Shown here piece after piece: positions 13,189 through 24,390 of a stretch of DNA of 64,000 nt. The notes beneath the pieces are model-generated. The model was given only the letters and a program-made list of their open reading frames with translations. It was not told the DNA's origin and did not search any database. The stretch is from contig JAWZYV010011619.1 of assembly GCA_038373885.1 (NCBI GenBank), positions 806,001 through 870,000 on the forward strand, given 5' to 3'. This stretch comes from Cheiracanthium punctorium (Eukaryota; Arthropoda; Arachnida; Araneae; Cheiracanthiidae). The stretch's first letter is position 1, and each line of letters starts with the position of its first letter. The position numbers and the translations under genes were made by a program.

Positions 13189-13481
13189 AAAAAGAAAGTA
13201 TGCTTGACTGCCTTCCTTTTTAGTGAAGGAGAAAAAAAGGGGGAGATGGAAATTTAGAAATTTGACAATAGGTGCTTGAAATTCCACTGTTCCCATACTT
13301 CATACTTATCCTTTAGTTCTACGATTATGTATATTTGAACTTTTTTAGAAAATTTACTACTAAAGTTTTACTCCACTGAAGTTTATACGCGAATTTAATA
13401 CAAACCGATAGAACTACATGAGACATATGTTATACAATATATTAGCTTGCATCGTCGCCTATCTGGCTACGAAAGTATTCT
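13189..13481. repeat. 293-bp perfect direct repeat, right copy
   Basis: Right partner of 12299-12591 with no difference seen by eye. The flanks diverge immediately after GAAAGTATTCT (ATAAC on the left copy, GAAAC on the right copy). Confidence 0.9.
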
Positions 13482-15118
13482 GAAACGTTTCTGTATATTC
13501 CTTAAAGTGTTCAGAAACCTTCCTGTACATTTCTCGAACGTTTTCGCATCTGGAAACGAAATCAATCTGAAATGTTTTTGTATATTGCTCTTAAAGGTTT
13601 TTAGAAAAGTTCGTGTACTGTAAAAAGTTGCCATTAAAATTTCGACCAATTAATCTTTGATCTCGAAGTATTCCAAACTGTTTCAAAACTATATTTTATT
13701 GAGACCAAGGTGGAGAATGCATTAATGTTGTTTTAACACTTAACCAAAAATAATAGTTAACCGTTTATTGGTTTCGAACTGAAGATCTGTGGATGAAAGA
13801 TGAATGAGATACTATAAAGACTAAGGATTGATTTCGTTCATTGAAATATCGAAACGATCGCTAAAACGGCTCATTGAAATTTTAGTGGTGCCCTCTATCT
13901 ATAAGAAATAAAATAAATCTTGAAAAAGAAAGGTAAACGCGCGTGTGCAGAACGTCCGAGATAAAGATTTTCTTGGAGCCGTGAATATTTTACTTCCAAA
14001 TGCGGTTATTTCAGAACTCGAGAGCTTGAATTGAGCATACGTTGTTTACTCTTTATCTGCGGAAACCTTTCTGCAATAAATATGTAACATTTCTGATTTT
14101 TTTTTGTTACTGCGTACATACATGATCTATTTTAAATGGATAAGTCCTTATTACACTTTCAAAATTTTCAAACTCTTACTGTCAATACCTTGGAAGTTTG
14201 GAAATAAACCGATTATTTGTCCGTATCCATTCTGATGGTCAGACACGCCGTGTTATTTTTTTATATATGGATGACGTTGTCTTATAAGGAAGGTTTGGCT
14301 CATTTTTGAAATGTTGTTGCGTATTTTTTCATTTCTCAGTTTATTAAATACTTCAAAGTTAACCTGGTATTATTTAAAATACCAGGATTTTACCAAACTA
14401 TCTAAGGAGCAGGTTTCTGAGAGGTCAACGAGCAATTTTCTTCTCCGCTAATCGCTAAAGATTACTGAAGTGAATTCGATTTCCATTCATCCCCTCTTCT
14501 GTTAATTGTATTTGTCCTACGAATTGTACATTTTCTTTCTCTGTGCTAGTAAAAACTGTCATTGTGTTGTCCGCTTTATTCGACAAGGATTTATAAGGAG
14601 GTTCTTGAAACGAAGCAAACAACCTAAAATAAATGGTTCAAATACAACAACGAAACTATATATAAATCACAGATATGTAACATATAAAATTAAATATCCT
14701 CTCGAAATTCATATTAGCTTCCTTGAAAATTTTATAGGAGAGTAGCAACTTCCGTTTTCAAACAAAAAGTTTTGTCTCGGGATCTTAATTTATAAAAACG
14801 CAATTGATATATCTCCCCTCTTTCACATAGTTTTTCGGCTCCATCCAAAAATTTTGGCATCTTAATAGACAATAAATGCACCTTTTTTGGAACATGCGAT
14901 TACCCTGTAAACCATGTGACCTTCGATTTTAAAAGTCGAAACATCGCTGAGAGAACGGTTTTTTGTAACTTCTGTGTTGCCAAGTAAATTTGTGTGAAAA
15001 GTTAATAATAATATGTTCTGAAAGAAGTGTACAGCAATTAAGGAATCTTGCCCCAGCGACCCTCGGATTCTATCTAGCTCCGGCCAGGCTAAATCGCCAA
15101 GGACCGGAGCACGCCCAT
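13482..15118. other. AT-rich spacer, no gene recognised
   Basis: A moderately GC-rich patch at about 15040-15118 (CCTCGGATTC, CTCCGGCCAGG, GGACCGGAGCACG) runs straight into the next microsatellite and may be a retroposon end. Otherwise nothing is supported. Confidence 0.4.
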
Positions 15119-15119
15119 A

Positions 15120-15152
<33 letters not shown>

Positions 15153-15182
15153 TTATATATATATGTGTGTGTGTGTGTGTAT
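15119..15182. repeat. Compound (AC)n-(TA)n-(TG)n microsatellite
   Basis: (AC)n followed by a short (TA)n and then (TG)n. The AC and TG arms are self-complementary and can fold into a hairpin. Confidence 0.9.
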
Positions 15183-17528
15183 AAACATAAATTAGTGTAA
15201 ATGCATACGGGAAAATTATGCGTCGATTCATCATTTCTCGAAAACCGTCAACAAGTTCTGGCTGAGTTTCAATAGGAACTTGTGTTACCTCATTTTGTGC
15301 AATCTGTTAATGAGTCTATTAACACTGGAATTACGAAACTGGTCATTATGATTAGTACGTAAATTAAATTATGTACAACTTTTTCATTAAGATTTATTTG
15401 AATATTTTTATGCATTTAGTATACATGAACAAAGTTTCGTACATCTAAAATAAAGATTATTGGTGCGTATACCTATATTTACGACTAATGGTCATTTCGA
15501 TCAATCCCAAGAAACAGCATTTTTATCGATATATATATATATACATATATTGGTCATTGTAAAGTTGTTCAAAGTTAGTCAGTGTAATCGTTGTTCAAAT
15601 TACCTGAAATTTTTTTTATATAGTTTTAAATTTTTTGTAAGATTAATAAATTTTATTGAGAATCACGTGCATTATGACTTGTTTCTTATACCATGAGTTG
15701 ATTTCAGCTCGTTTTGAAAGATGCAAATGATATCATTTTTATCATTAAATGATTGCAAGTGGGAATATATGTAACAAATATACAGATTCTTTATGAATTT
15801 TAATTTGCATAAATCTAACAATCGGGCCAATTTCATCTTCTGACAGGAGCGAACCTTTTCACAGTTGAAAGTATAAAGAAAACCTCGTAAAGCTAGTGTT
15901 ACTATTTGATAGTTGCAATTTTAACATTTTTTAATACAGCCAAACAAATTTTCTTGATCAGCTCTGTCATGTAGATCACATATTAAATATTAATTATCAT
16001 TTAATGTGTGTTTCCTTAATGTAATTATCGAAAATCAAGAATTCTAAAGTACATTTCTGTTCTCATTTTTCTGTCACTTCGGCTTTTAATCTGTATATTC
16101 GCTCTTCCCCGTAAGCATTATTCTTAATTGTTAAGCTTATTCTTAATAATTAGCCTTGCTGGGCTAAAAACAGATTACATTACGTCCGTTTAAAATAGCA
16201 ACGGCTTAGTGCTTACCCGCCCCCCCTCTCTGTGGGGCACAGTGTTGGCATTTGTTATTTTTGTTGCTCTGCCTCTTCTGTAAAATTATTTGTTCTCGGT
16301 TTCATTACTTTAATTTTATTGGATTAAATTTTAGGAGTGTTCTGGAATTGGCGTTATTAATGCCAGCCAAGTTTTTGTTCTCGCCAATGAGTAATTCGGT
16401 ATTTGCGTATTTTTCAAGTCATTCCATCTTTATTCAACTGATCTTGTAACACGTAATATTTACCTCGCGTCAGCCACCGTTTCTTAGCAATAGTTAATTA
16501 ATAATTTCTTTTGTTTCAATAAAAGCCTTTAATGTTGTATTTTGCCTAATATATTGCTCCGTGCCTGTATTTATTGTAACGCATTCGTATTCAGCCACGT
16601 GTACGATTACAGAAGTAATTTAATAGTAAGTCTTTACCACAGCCGCTCCATATAGTAACCTCATTAGCGTATGGGCAAATTTTACTGATTAGGAATATTT
16701 TGTAAGGGCACGTATACAAATTTAAAAAGTGAAACTTATTGAAATTAGCGTGATTAATTTTTCGAAACCTAGTATCTTTAACCTACCTTATTTGAACATT
16801 TTAAAAATTGGCATTATGCAGTTACCTGTGGTGATTAAAGTGTGTTCCCACCTTCTTGCTCCCCCCCCCACCCTGTGTAGTACATGTATAAACTTTATTC
16901 ACTGTGATTAGCAGAAAGCGTACTTTTCCTCTGCATGCATTAACTATCTAAAATTGCCGTTAATTGTCAGCCTATTAAAACAACCAGCGGCAGTAAATTG
17001 TATTTGAGAAAATCGAGTTAAGATAAATCTCTAACATAAATTAATAAAGTAAATTACTCCAGAGACGAGTCGAACGCAGCAATTTTCGACTATGTGAATA
17101 AAGTGCGAAATAGTTTTAGAAAACTAATTACAGTCAGAGGAATTAAAGAAATGGTTCAACGATACATAGCCGAAGATTGATTGTCTGAAAGTGGTTGAAA
17201 CAGGCCGTTAGTGCATTGAACTCATGAGAGAATTATAATTTGTTAGAACGCTCGAATAACTCACCATAATAAGCCGTGTGCTTTGGAATTTATTGTTCGT
17301 AGTTAACATTTTCATAACGTAATATAATGGGTCCTGAAAGTAGTCCAGTTGTTCAAATAAAATATTAGTATGAAATGTGAGGAAGTGAATTTAAAGGGAT
17401 ATGTCTCTAATTTTAAATATTACCTTTTAAACTTAAACATACGTAATACAAAATAAAATTATTAAAAATATAAAATTCTATTTTAAGTAATGTGTAAGAG
17501 CACAATAAATGTAAAGTATAGCATTTCT
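15183..17528. other. AT-rich sequence, no gene recognised
   Basis: No frame, RNA or element that I can support. C homopolymers occur near 16220 and 16860, and a short (TA)n near 15532. Confidence 0.45.
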
Positions 17529-17851
17529 AGTAACCCTAATACCACTCAATGTAACGTTTTATGTCAAAGTGATGTGTGCCACATAGGTCGCAGTCACCTT
17601 GTCACTATTATGCGATGTCAAATAGAAGTCACAGAGTAGCTTGTTTCTCACTGCCTATGTGACTTGAGCACGACCTCACCGTGTCGATTCGTCTTTGATG
17701 CTGTACTCAAAATGTCTTTAAGAAGTCACCACTCTGATCTCGAGAATTGACATTTGCGACTTCAAAGTGACATCACTTTGTGACGTTGTAACATTCAACT
17801 GACGAGGTGACGCCACATCCAGTCAAATATAACATCGTGATACTAGGTTAG
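17529..17851. mobile_element. GTCAC/GTGAC-rich candidate MITE
   Basis: About 320 bp with many GTCAC or GTGAC pentamers on both strands (for example CAGTCACCTTGTCAC near 17590 and AAGTGACATCACTTTGTGACG near 17765). The ends are weakly inverted: AGTAACCCTAATACCAC on the left against CTAACCTAGTATCAC read from the right. Subterminal pentamer clusters are known as transposase-binding sites in some DNA transposons. I cannot identify a superfamily or a TSD. Confidence 0.4.
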
Positions 17852-17921
17852 AATATTTTTGGTTTACTGAAATTGAAATTGTATAAACGAAAATAATGTT
17901 GCATATATTTTAAGGCAGATA

Positions 17922-18607
17922 AGGATGTCCCAAAAAGGTTGTAATACGCTTTATTCTTTACCTATTAAAGATAATTTGGCAATGTAAATTGAATAAAATG
18001 TTTCAAATAAGGTAGAAAAAAGACTACGTTAAGAAAGAATTCCTCTCGTTAATTTTCAAAAAGTGTCACTTTTTAAATTGGTATACGACAGTCGTACAAA
18101 AAAAAAAATCCAAATAGTAAAATATGCACGGTAAACTAATAAGGCGATTGTACAAAATTTGACAATTATATCCTAAAAAATATCACATATATGATGATAA
18201 GTAAATGCTGAATTAAACCATTTTAAATGACTTAGAAGGGAAAAAAATTCCCGCCGGGTCATAGTATTTCAGAAGTCATGATGAAATTACGAAAAAAAAA
18301 AAAAAGTTTCTCTAGCAATAAACGTTTACGAGAATCTGAGACGATCTACGATGAAAGGCTCAAATTTTATTCACTACCTCATTAGTGGGTGAGGAACATT
18401 TTACTAATATGATTTTTTTTTTTTTTGTACGGAGTTGTATACAAATATAAAAAACGTTACTTTATGAAAATTAAAGAGAGGAATTTGTTCTTAACGTACT
18501 CGTTTTTTTAATACCTTTTTCGAACATTTTTTCTTTTTACATTGCCGAATCACCTCTAATCACGGATAAAGAGTTAAATCATGTTGCCTCCTTTCTGGGA
18601 CACTCCT
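17922..18607. mobile_element. Long-TIR mariner-type MITE, copy A (686 bp)
   Basis: Flanked by TA on both sides. The left end AGGATGTCCCAAAAAGG pairs with the right end, read inverted, AGGAGTGTCCCAGAAAGG. Inverted similarity extends about 200 bp inward (CTCTCGTTAATTTTCAAAAA on the left; AAATTAAAGAGAGG on the right). The centre holds TCTAGCAATAAACGTTTACG, also found inverted in copy B. No transposase is present. Confidence 0.85.
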
Positions 18608-20100
18608 TATAATCAGTAAAGTAACTGCTAATTACAAGAAAATACGTAATACAATGATTCAAATTTCAGCGAGAAAAAAAAATCATGTTAATAGCAGATA
18701 AGTGTCAATTACTATTAAAACATCTCACTGAAATTTTTTTGAAAGGCCCTTGTTATTCTTTTTGTCATGTAATAACGCTAGTTTTTCACTAAAAAACGAA
18801 GCATTTCTTTGAATAACTAAAAATTTGAATGATAGAGAAGTATCAAACGAATCCAATGAACTATTCAACAAAGTCGTGTCAGACTTGTTGTTTGACTTGA
18901 GCTTCTGGGAACAATGTAGGTCTGTTTCATCACAATGAGGATTCATTATAGAATTAATTATATCATGTCATGCGATCCGGATTATCTGGATACATCGCTA
19001 GCAAACTGTGTTAAGCAAAAGTTAAACGAATTTGTCTGTCTAACATGATACATTTGTGATACTTACTAACTATGGCAATTTCTAAAGTCCGTCTCAGAAT
19101 ATATCTTTTCCGAAATAAAAGTTTTCCGTTAAAATCTCAAGCAGAGCGTTCCCCGTTTAATCACGTGGAAGGTCGAGGCAACAGAATTAATCTCCAAGTC
19201 CAGGTTTAAAAGGAACAGAAATGCTTATCTCGCAGGAGCAAGTAAATAAATTCTAATACGAAATCAATCTAAGTTTACGTAGCAAAACTCTCCGTTTGTT
19301 TAGCTAAATGTCCTCACTGAAGGAGCGCCATGAATAAATGGAGGGCGTGTAATTTACGTGTTTCATCCCGTAAATAACGTAAGAATTCTCCCATAATAAT
19401 GCCTCATACAGAAATGCTCCCTCGCTGTCAGAAACTTCCAGAGGAAGCTGGAGATTAAGTAATCGTAGAGGCTAATTACAACGTATGTTTAATCTTGGAG
19501 CGGAAGTGCATTGATACAATGGAGCTACCGTCGCTGGTTAGTTGAGGATCAAAATTACAGTGCATTATAGAAGTTAGGAATTAAGTTAAATTTGAATTTG
19601 GATATTTATTGGGTAATATAATGAAGGGAATTTTGTAATTGGATATGCTGCTAAACAGGAATATCGATCGCAGGATTTTGAAGTCCTTCCGAGGCTTGGA
19701 TAATTTGCAATGTCTTTATGTTTAAATTTGTAGACATGAAATTGACAGGCAACCTAATATAAAGTATTCATTCATCTCATCGGAATTTAATGCAATGCAC
19801 ATACTAATTAATTAGATATTAAGCTCGATATGAATAAATACTAATTAAAAAAATTAGTCGTTGGTAATACGTATTGCGAAATTTACCTATAAAGAAAATA
19901 CAAAATGCTTGAAGTTACTTTTAGAAGCTACATATATGTTGTCTTTTCTTTTCAAAAAATGTTGTGCAAGATTTTAATGGCGCATTTTATTTTACCTGTT
20001 TTGCAAGTTTCGTCCGAAAAGTTTGGTGAATGGTCCCCCATTTCAAAAATCGTGCTGGTTAAGATGCTGCGCTCACGCACTTGTTGTGAGACATATTAGA
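18608..20100. other. AT-rich spacer, no gene recognised
   Basis: Short frames at 18725-18946 (minus) and 19905-20099 (plus) show no recognisable domain and sit in low-complexity-biased DNA, so I do not call them genes. Confidence 0.4.
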
Positions 20101-20214
20101 ACTGATGTCCTCCTGCTGTCCAAACCGTTAAGCGGAGATGCATTCTACGACCAATATAACGCTGTCACTGTGAGAAGGTGTATCATTTGAGAATAAGAAG
20201 AATGCTTGAACATT

Positions 20215-20470
20215 CAGTTTTACTTGAAATTAGGCATAACTTCGACAGAGACATATGAAATGTTAATGAAAGTGTATGCTGTGGAATATCATTGAATAAA
20301 AAGTTTGCCTTTTGAGATTCAAATGCTTGAGACTAAAATGAATGTGCAAAGGATGAGCTTCTTGAGCCAGATCTTGAATATCCTCCATATTCTCTAGATC
20401 TGACACTTTCAGACTTCTTCTTCCTCGACACAATGAAGTCTTTTAAGGTCTGCGCTTTCCCGGTAGCATA
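20215..20470 (+). pseudogene. Mariner transposase remnant (N- and C-terminal pieces joined by a deletion)
   Basis: One frame reads YLKLGITSTETYEMLMKVY, the signature of the N-terminal helix-turn-helix of mariner/SETMAR-type transposases (known form: FKLGKT.TETYEMLK..YG). A little downstream another frame reads PPYSLDLTLSDFFFLD, matching the catalytic block PYSPDLAPSDFFLF that carries the last acidic residue. The whole middle of the protein is missing and a stop separates the pieces. It is therefore a deleted, dead copy, unrelated in family to the element that starts at 20550. Confidence 0.75.
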
Positions 20471-20894
20471 TGGCAATTATGACATACTCAATAAGATGTG
20501 ACAAGATACCGGTACTCAGAGCGATTTCGAAAGGAGCGTTTGCCTACTACAGGATGAGTACAAATGATGGACCCGATTTTATAAAATCATATATTCGAAA
20601 CTACTGCACATATTACAATAAGTGATACCTGAATATAAAGAGAAATATACCAAGCTTTTTCCCACCAATAATCAACAGAGGGCAGTCCATTCAAGATCAC
20701 TGTGATTGAACTCCAAACATGACGACAGAGAAGAGTTTTTGCGTATTAGAGTAGGCACGTGTTTTTTTTTTCAGTTATTTCGGCGCAAAGTGCATTTAGA
20801 GATGGCTATGGAAGAGAAGAACCAACCAACAAGAGCATTCTGCGATGATATGATCAATTTAAGGAAACAGATTTACTCTTAATCAGATGGCCAC

Positions 20895-21118
20895 CAGCAT
20901 TCTCAGACCTGACACCATGTGATTTATTTTTGTGGGGTTGTGTCAAAGACATTATTTATGTATCATCTATGCCAAAAACACCGCCAGAACTTGAAGAAAG
21001 CATTTTTGCATCATTACGAACTACTGATAGAGTGATGCTTCAAAATATACGGAACAAACTGGATTACAGATTGGACGTATGCCATGTAACAACAGGGTCA
21101 CACATCGAACATTTGTAA
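20895..21118 (+). pseudogene. Mariner-like transposase, C-terminal fragment (…HIEHL)
   Basis: Translation includes the block PPAFSDLTPCDLFLWG, a version of the catalytic PRSPDLTPCDFFLWG motif, then a CVKDIIYV segment, and ends RLDVCHVTTGSHIEHL. That ending is characteristic of a large arthropod Tc1/mariner group. About 70 residues remain of a protein normally around 350. The first two catalytic aspartates are lost, so it cannot act as a transposase. The open frame begins within the motif at 20930. Confidence 0.85.
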
Positions 21119-21196
21119 CTGAAAAAAAAAACCTGGTATATTTCTCTTTAAATTCATGTATCACTTATTGTAATATGTGCAATAGTTTCGAAAATG

Positions 21197-22734
21197 CACA
21201 GCTCAAAACAATTAAAGGATATTGAGGTTATGGGTGGATATTGTGGCTGGGCAACTGTTTAGATGATTGATATATAATCGACAGACGTGTTAGTCTATAT
21301 AAGAAAAAAAATACACATGCTTAGCAGAAAATAATACATTTTATTGAGCATTTGGGTACAAAAGGAAAAAAAAAACAATCAGTGGATCTGAGAAAAAACG
21401 AATAAGAAAATAGTTTTCCTTGAAAGAAAATGTTTTTAATAGGAGGTATGATTTCCCCGGACTACCAACAACGTTGAACATCTTTGAAGCATGGAGTCAA
21501 TGAGGCAATTGATGAGGACCTGGGGTATTTTCTCCCACTCCTCCAGAAGAGGTATTTCCAGTTATCGGAGAGTATGTGGGGTAGTAGGTAGCCAGCAACT
21601 CGCCTCCCTAGATTGTCCCAAACATGCTCTATTGGGTTCATGTCCACATAATACGCTGGCCATTCCATTTGTACGATTCATTCCACAAAAAAGGAAGTCA
21701 TCTACTAAGCGTGCACGATGTGGCCTGGAATTGTCGTCCATTAGCATGAAGTTATCTCCAATTGCTGCAGCATAAGGGACTACAAAAGGTCTGAGAATCT
21801 CACTCCTATATCGACGACGGGTCAGAGCTCCATTCCGAATGATGTGGCGATCGGTGCGCCCATCAATGGAGATATGAGCATAGACTGTTGGTCGCGGTGC
21901 TTGGATATCCCCACCGCCAAATCTGACATTTTCCAGCACGAACGCAGGGGTGTTTCTAGTGCCACGCTCCCACTAGATGAAAATACGCCTATTATCAGGA
22001 TGACCAGAAAAGCGGGACCCGTCAGAGAAAAGGATATTGCGCCATTCGTTTCTCGTCCAATTTACATGCTCTGTTGTCCACTCCCTGTAGGCCCTACGAT
22101 GCCTTGCTGTTAACCTAATACATACCATTGGTCGGCGATCATACAGATCTGCAGCATGGAGTCGGTTTTGGACAGTTTGAGTTGAAACTCTTGTGCCAGC
22201 AGCCGAATGAAGTTGATGAAGAAGAGTGGCATTCATATTTCGGTATCTCCGAGCGTTAAATATTGATCTTGATTGGGCGCTATAAAATATCTACTACTTT
22301 TACCTGGCCTTCGTACTGCATTTCCACTCTCTATGAAACGGTTCCAGATGCTTGATATCACACTTTGTGCGACTCCAGTGGCTTCTGATACTTCGAAATG
22401 TGTTTGGCTCCCTTCTAACAGACAAACAACTCTCCAAGCTTCTGATTCAGTTAAAACCCTTCATTGAGATAACGCACTCATCAAAACAAAGCACTTGTGG
22501 AATGACGATCATTCTTTTCCACTTTTTCACTTATTAAGTTGAAGGCCAAATTTCATTCGCTGGCACTAAAGTGTCGTTTTTGACGTCAAACTAAAAAATT
22601 GCATATTCCGAAGTGAGAAAATGTGAGAAATTTGAATTTTTGACTGTCTTCTTCCATTTTCTGCAAAAGTTTCTCTTATATCGTTATGTTATATAAAAAT
22701 TACAATATCCTTTAATCGCTTTGAGCATTGTGTG
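21197..22734 (-). mobile_element. Tc1-like element, 1538 bp, decayed
   Basis: Terminal inverted repeats of about 30 bp: CACAGCTCAAAACAATTAAA at the left and, inverted from the right, CACACAATGCTCAAAGCGAT; both continue into AGGATATTG. The length is typical for Tc1. It lies inside the right TIR of the mariner at 20550-22772. Its TA duplications are no longer visible, probably through mutation (flanks ...AAATG and ATTTT...). Confidence 0.9.
21430..22515 (-). pseudogene. Tc1 transposase pseudogene
   Basis: Read right to left on the minus strand. The N-terminal helix-turn-helix region is at about 22510-22270 (VSEATGVAQSVISSIWNRF); the middle part at about 22236-21975 contains RVSTQTVQNRLH and HVNWTRNEWRNILFSDGSRF with the first catalytic Asp. 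The second Asp sits in LMDDNSRPHRA at about 21740. The last block, MNPIEHVWDNLGRRVAG, with the catalytic Glu, is at about 21635-21590. All three acidic positions survive, but the pieces lie in different frames with stops between them, so several indels have killed the gene. A functional relative would be about 340 residues. Confidence 0.9.
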
Positions 22735-22844
22735 ATTTTTTATGACCGGGTTCATCATTTGTACTCAATCTGTATTTTTAGTAGCTGTGAAGCCGAGGTC
22801 AGAAGTGTGTTGTAACTGTTGACGATTACTTTGAAGACCAGTAG

Positions 22845-23587
22845 CAGTGTTGCCAGATCTTGCGACTTTTCACAAATTTTGCTATTTTTGAAAGCATCAT
22901 GCGACTAAATTTTATGACTTTGCGATTTTGCTACTTTCTTGCTACTTTTTTTGATTTCGCGAATGTTAAGTATTTTTCAGGAAAAAAAGAATTCTCAGTT
23001 TTAAATTAGTAAAATTTTTATTTACATTGAGCCTTTCTTGCTTCTAACAGTCCATAGCTCAGTGGGTTTGCGCCCTCATCTCCGTCACCTGCCTGCGAGC
23101 GAGAGGTCTTGGGTTCGAATCCCCTTAACCCATGATTGTCACTTTCACTTAGGTTTCAAACAAACAAACCTCAAGAAAATCACAAACAATAAACAGTCTT
23201 ACATTTTTCTCCCTCTTTCTATCTCCTCCTCCCTCCCATTTAATCGGGCCTTGGCTTAGAAATGATAGGAAATGGAACAATTATATGGAACTTGGTTTCT
23301 AATTCGAAAATTTTTACCTACGAAAAGAAATGTAAAACAAAATCACCTGTAAATGCGATATGTTTATTTTAGACATGCGGGTGTGGTATTTGGGGGGGGG
23401 GGGATTTTTATACTGTATAAAACTACGTATCAAAACCAATGGACTGACCAGACAAATCGGCACAATGATTTTACATGGCATCACTTGATCCGACGTCATA
23501 CTATGACGTCACTCGTCACCTTTGCGACTTTTGCTACTTTTCTATCAACCTCTTGCGATTTTTGTTCAAAACTTTCTGGCAACACTG
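22845..23587. mobile_element. hAT-like non-autonomous element, 743 bp, perfect 8-bp TSD
   Basis: An exact 8-bp duplication, ACCAGTAG, lies at 22837-22844 and 23588-23595. The ends are CAGTGTTGCCAGA and its inverse TCTGGCAACACTG (13 bp). Repeated subterminal motifs near both ends (TTGCGACTTTT, TTGCTACTTT) are as expected for transposase binding. An 8-bp TSD with short TIRs is the hallmark of hAT elements. No transposase is encoded. A tRNA-derived SINE lies inside, so this element is the older of the two. Confidence 0.88.
23050..23240 (+). mobile_element. tRNA-derived SINE nested in the hAT-like element
   Basis: The head looks like a tRNA with an A box (TAGCTCAGTGGG at about 23054-23065) and a B box (GGGTTCGAATC at 23111-23121), a spacing that allows internal RNA polymerase III transcription. 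The arms around the anticodon region do not fold as a normal tRNA, and a pyrimidine-rich tail (CTCCCTCTTTC and following) takes the place of a terminator. It belongs to a different family from the SINEs at 278 and 32388. The 3' end is approximate. Confidence 0.75.
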
Positions 23588-23595
23588 ACCAGTAG

Positions 23596-24390
23596 TATTG
23601 TTTTGTTGTTTAACTATTAGTTCCTTTATTTTATGACACCATTTTATGAATGATTCTGTCACACCTCGCACATACTTCTTTTTCCTTTAAAATGGCTTTA
23701 TCTTTTGGATGTACTTTCTTCATCAGAAAGTATGTTAGAAAATCGTAAGTTAATTTTTGAGTAAAAACATGATTTCAGGTTTTGCAGGTATTTATTATTT
23801 ATGAGAGTATTCTACTTATATAAACAAAGAACACACTACTTAAATATATCTTATTCTTTGTGTAAATGTAACATTTACATTCAATGAAAATCTTATGAAA
23901 AGAATCTTAGTATTTCGTAGTGCTACTCTTTGATGCTTTCCCAGCCTTTATTCAGAGCATGATTCCTACACATATTTTAAAAGGATGTTTTAGTTAGGTA
24001 TTGTGAGTCCATTCTCTGTTTTCAGCTGCCTCTTGGTTCAGTTCTTTGGCGGTCCATTACTTGGTGAGCTCCTAAATGTTTTCTACGGTGGTAACCTCCA
24101 GCCCACTCGCGCACAATAGGATGCATTGTGGACACTTATCAAAACCAATGATAAGTGTCCAATGTAATACTAGCGGCAGCGCAAACCATGTTAAAGACTT
24201 TATAAGAACAAACTTATATGCTCCAAAACAAAAAAAAATGTTAAAGTAGATAGAACGAACTTCCAGTAGTGTCCTTAATAATTCGGCCACATACTTATTG
24301 TAAAGGCTTTTTTATTTATTACACGGAGAGTGTTATACCAGATTGATTAACAATTACTGAAAATTTAAACCTGGAATATATATATAAAAC
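23596..24390. other. AT-rich spacer with one strong hairpin
   Basis: No gene. At 24130-24160 GGACACTTATC and GATAAGTGTCC form a perfect 11-bp stem around a 9-base loop, and flanking CATT/AATG can extend it. It may be the relic of a tiny MITE. Confidence 0.5.

Larger units (their letters stand above)
20550..22772 (+). mobile_element. Deleted mariner-like element with ~100-bp TIRs, interrupted by a Tc1
   Basis: Bounded by TA at 20548-20549 and 22773-22774. The left arm (20550-20656, starting CAGGATGAGTACAAATGATG) is inverted at the right end, which ends CATCATTTGTACTCAATCTG. The right arm is split: its inner part lies at 21132-21196 and its outer part at 22735-22772, with a Tc1 element between. 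Without the Tc1 the element is about 685 bp, too short for a full transposase. It keeps only the transposase C terminus (next entry). Arms of about 100 bp are unusually long for a mariner. Confidence 0.9.

Noticed and set aside
12299..13481. Ordinary LTR retrotransposon
   Set aside because: The identical repeats lack clear TG...CA ends, no primer-binding site follows the left copy, and no gag or pol sequence lies between them.
23050..23121. Possible functional tRNA gene
   Set aside because: The A and B boxes are good, but the arms do not pair as in a tRNA and there is no T-run terminator directly after; a SINE head fits better.
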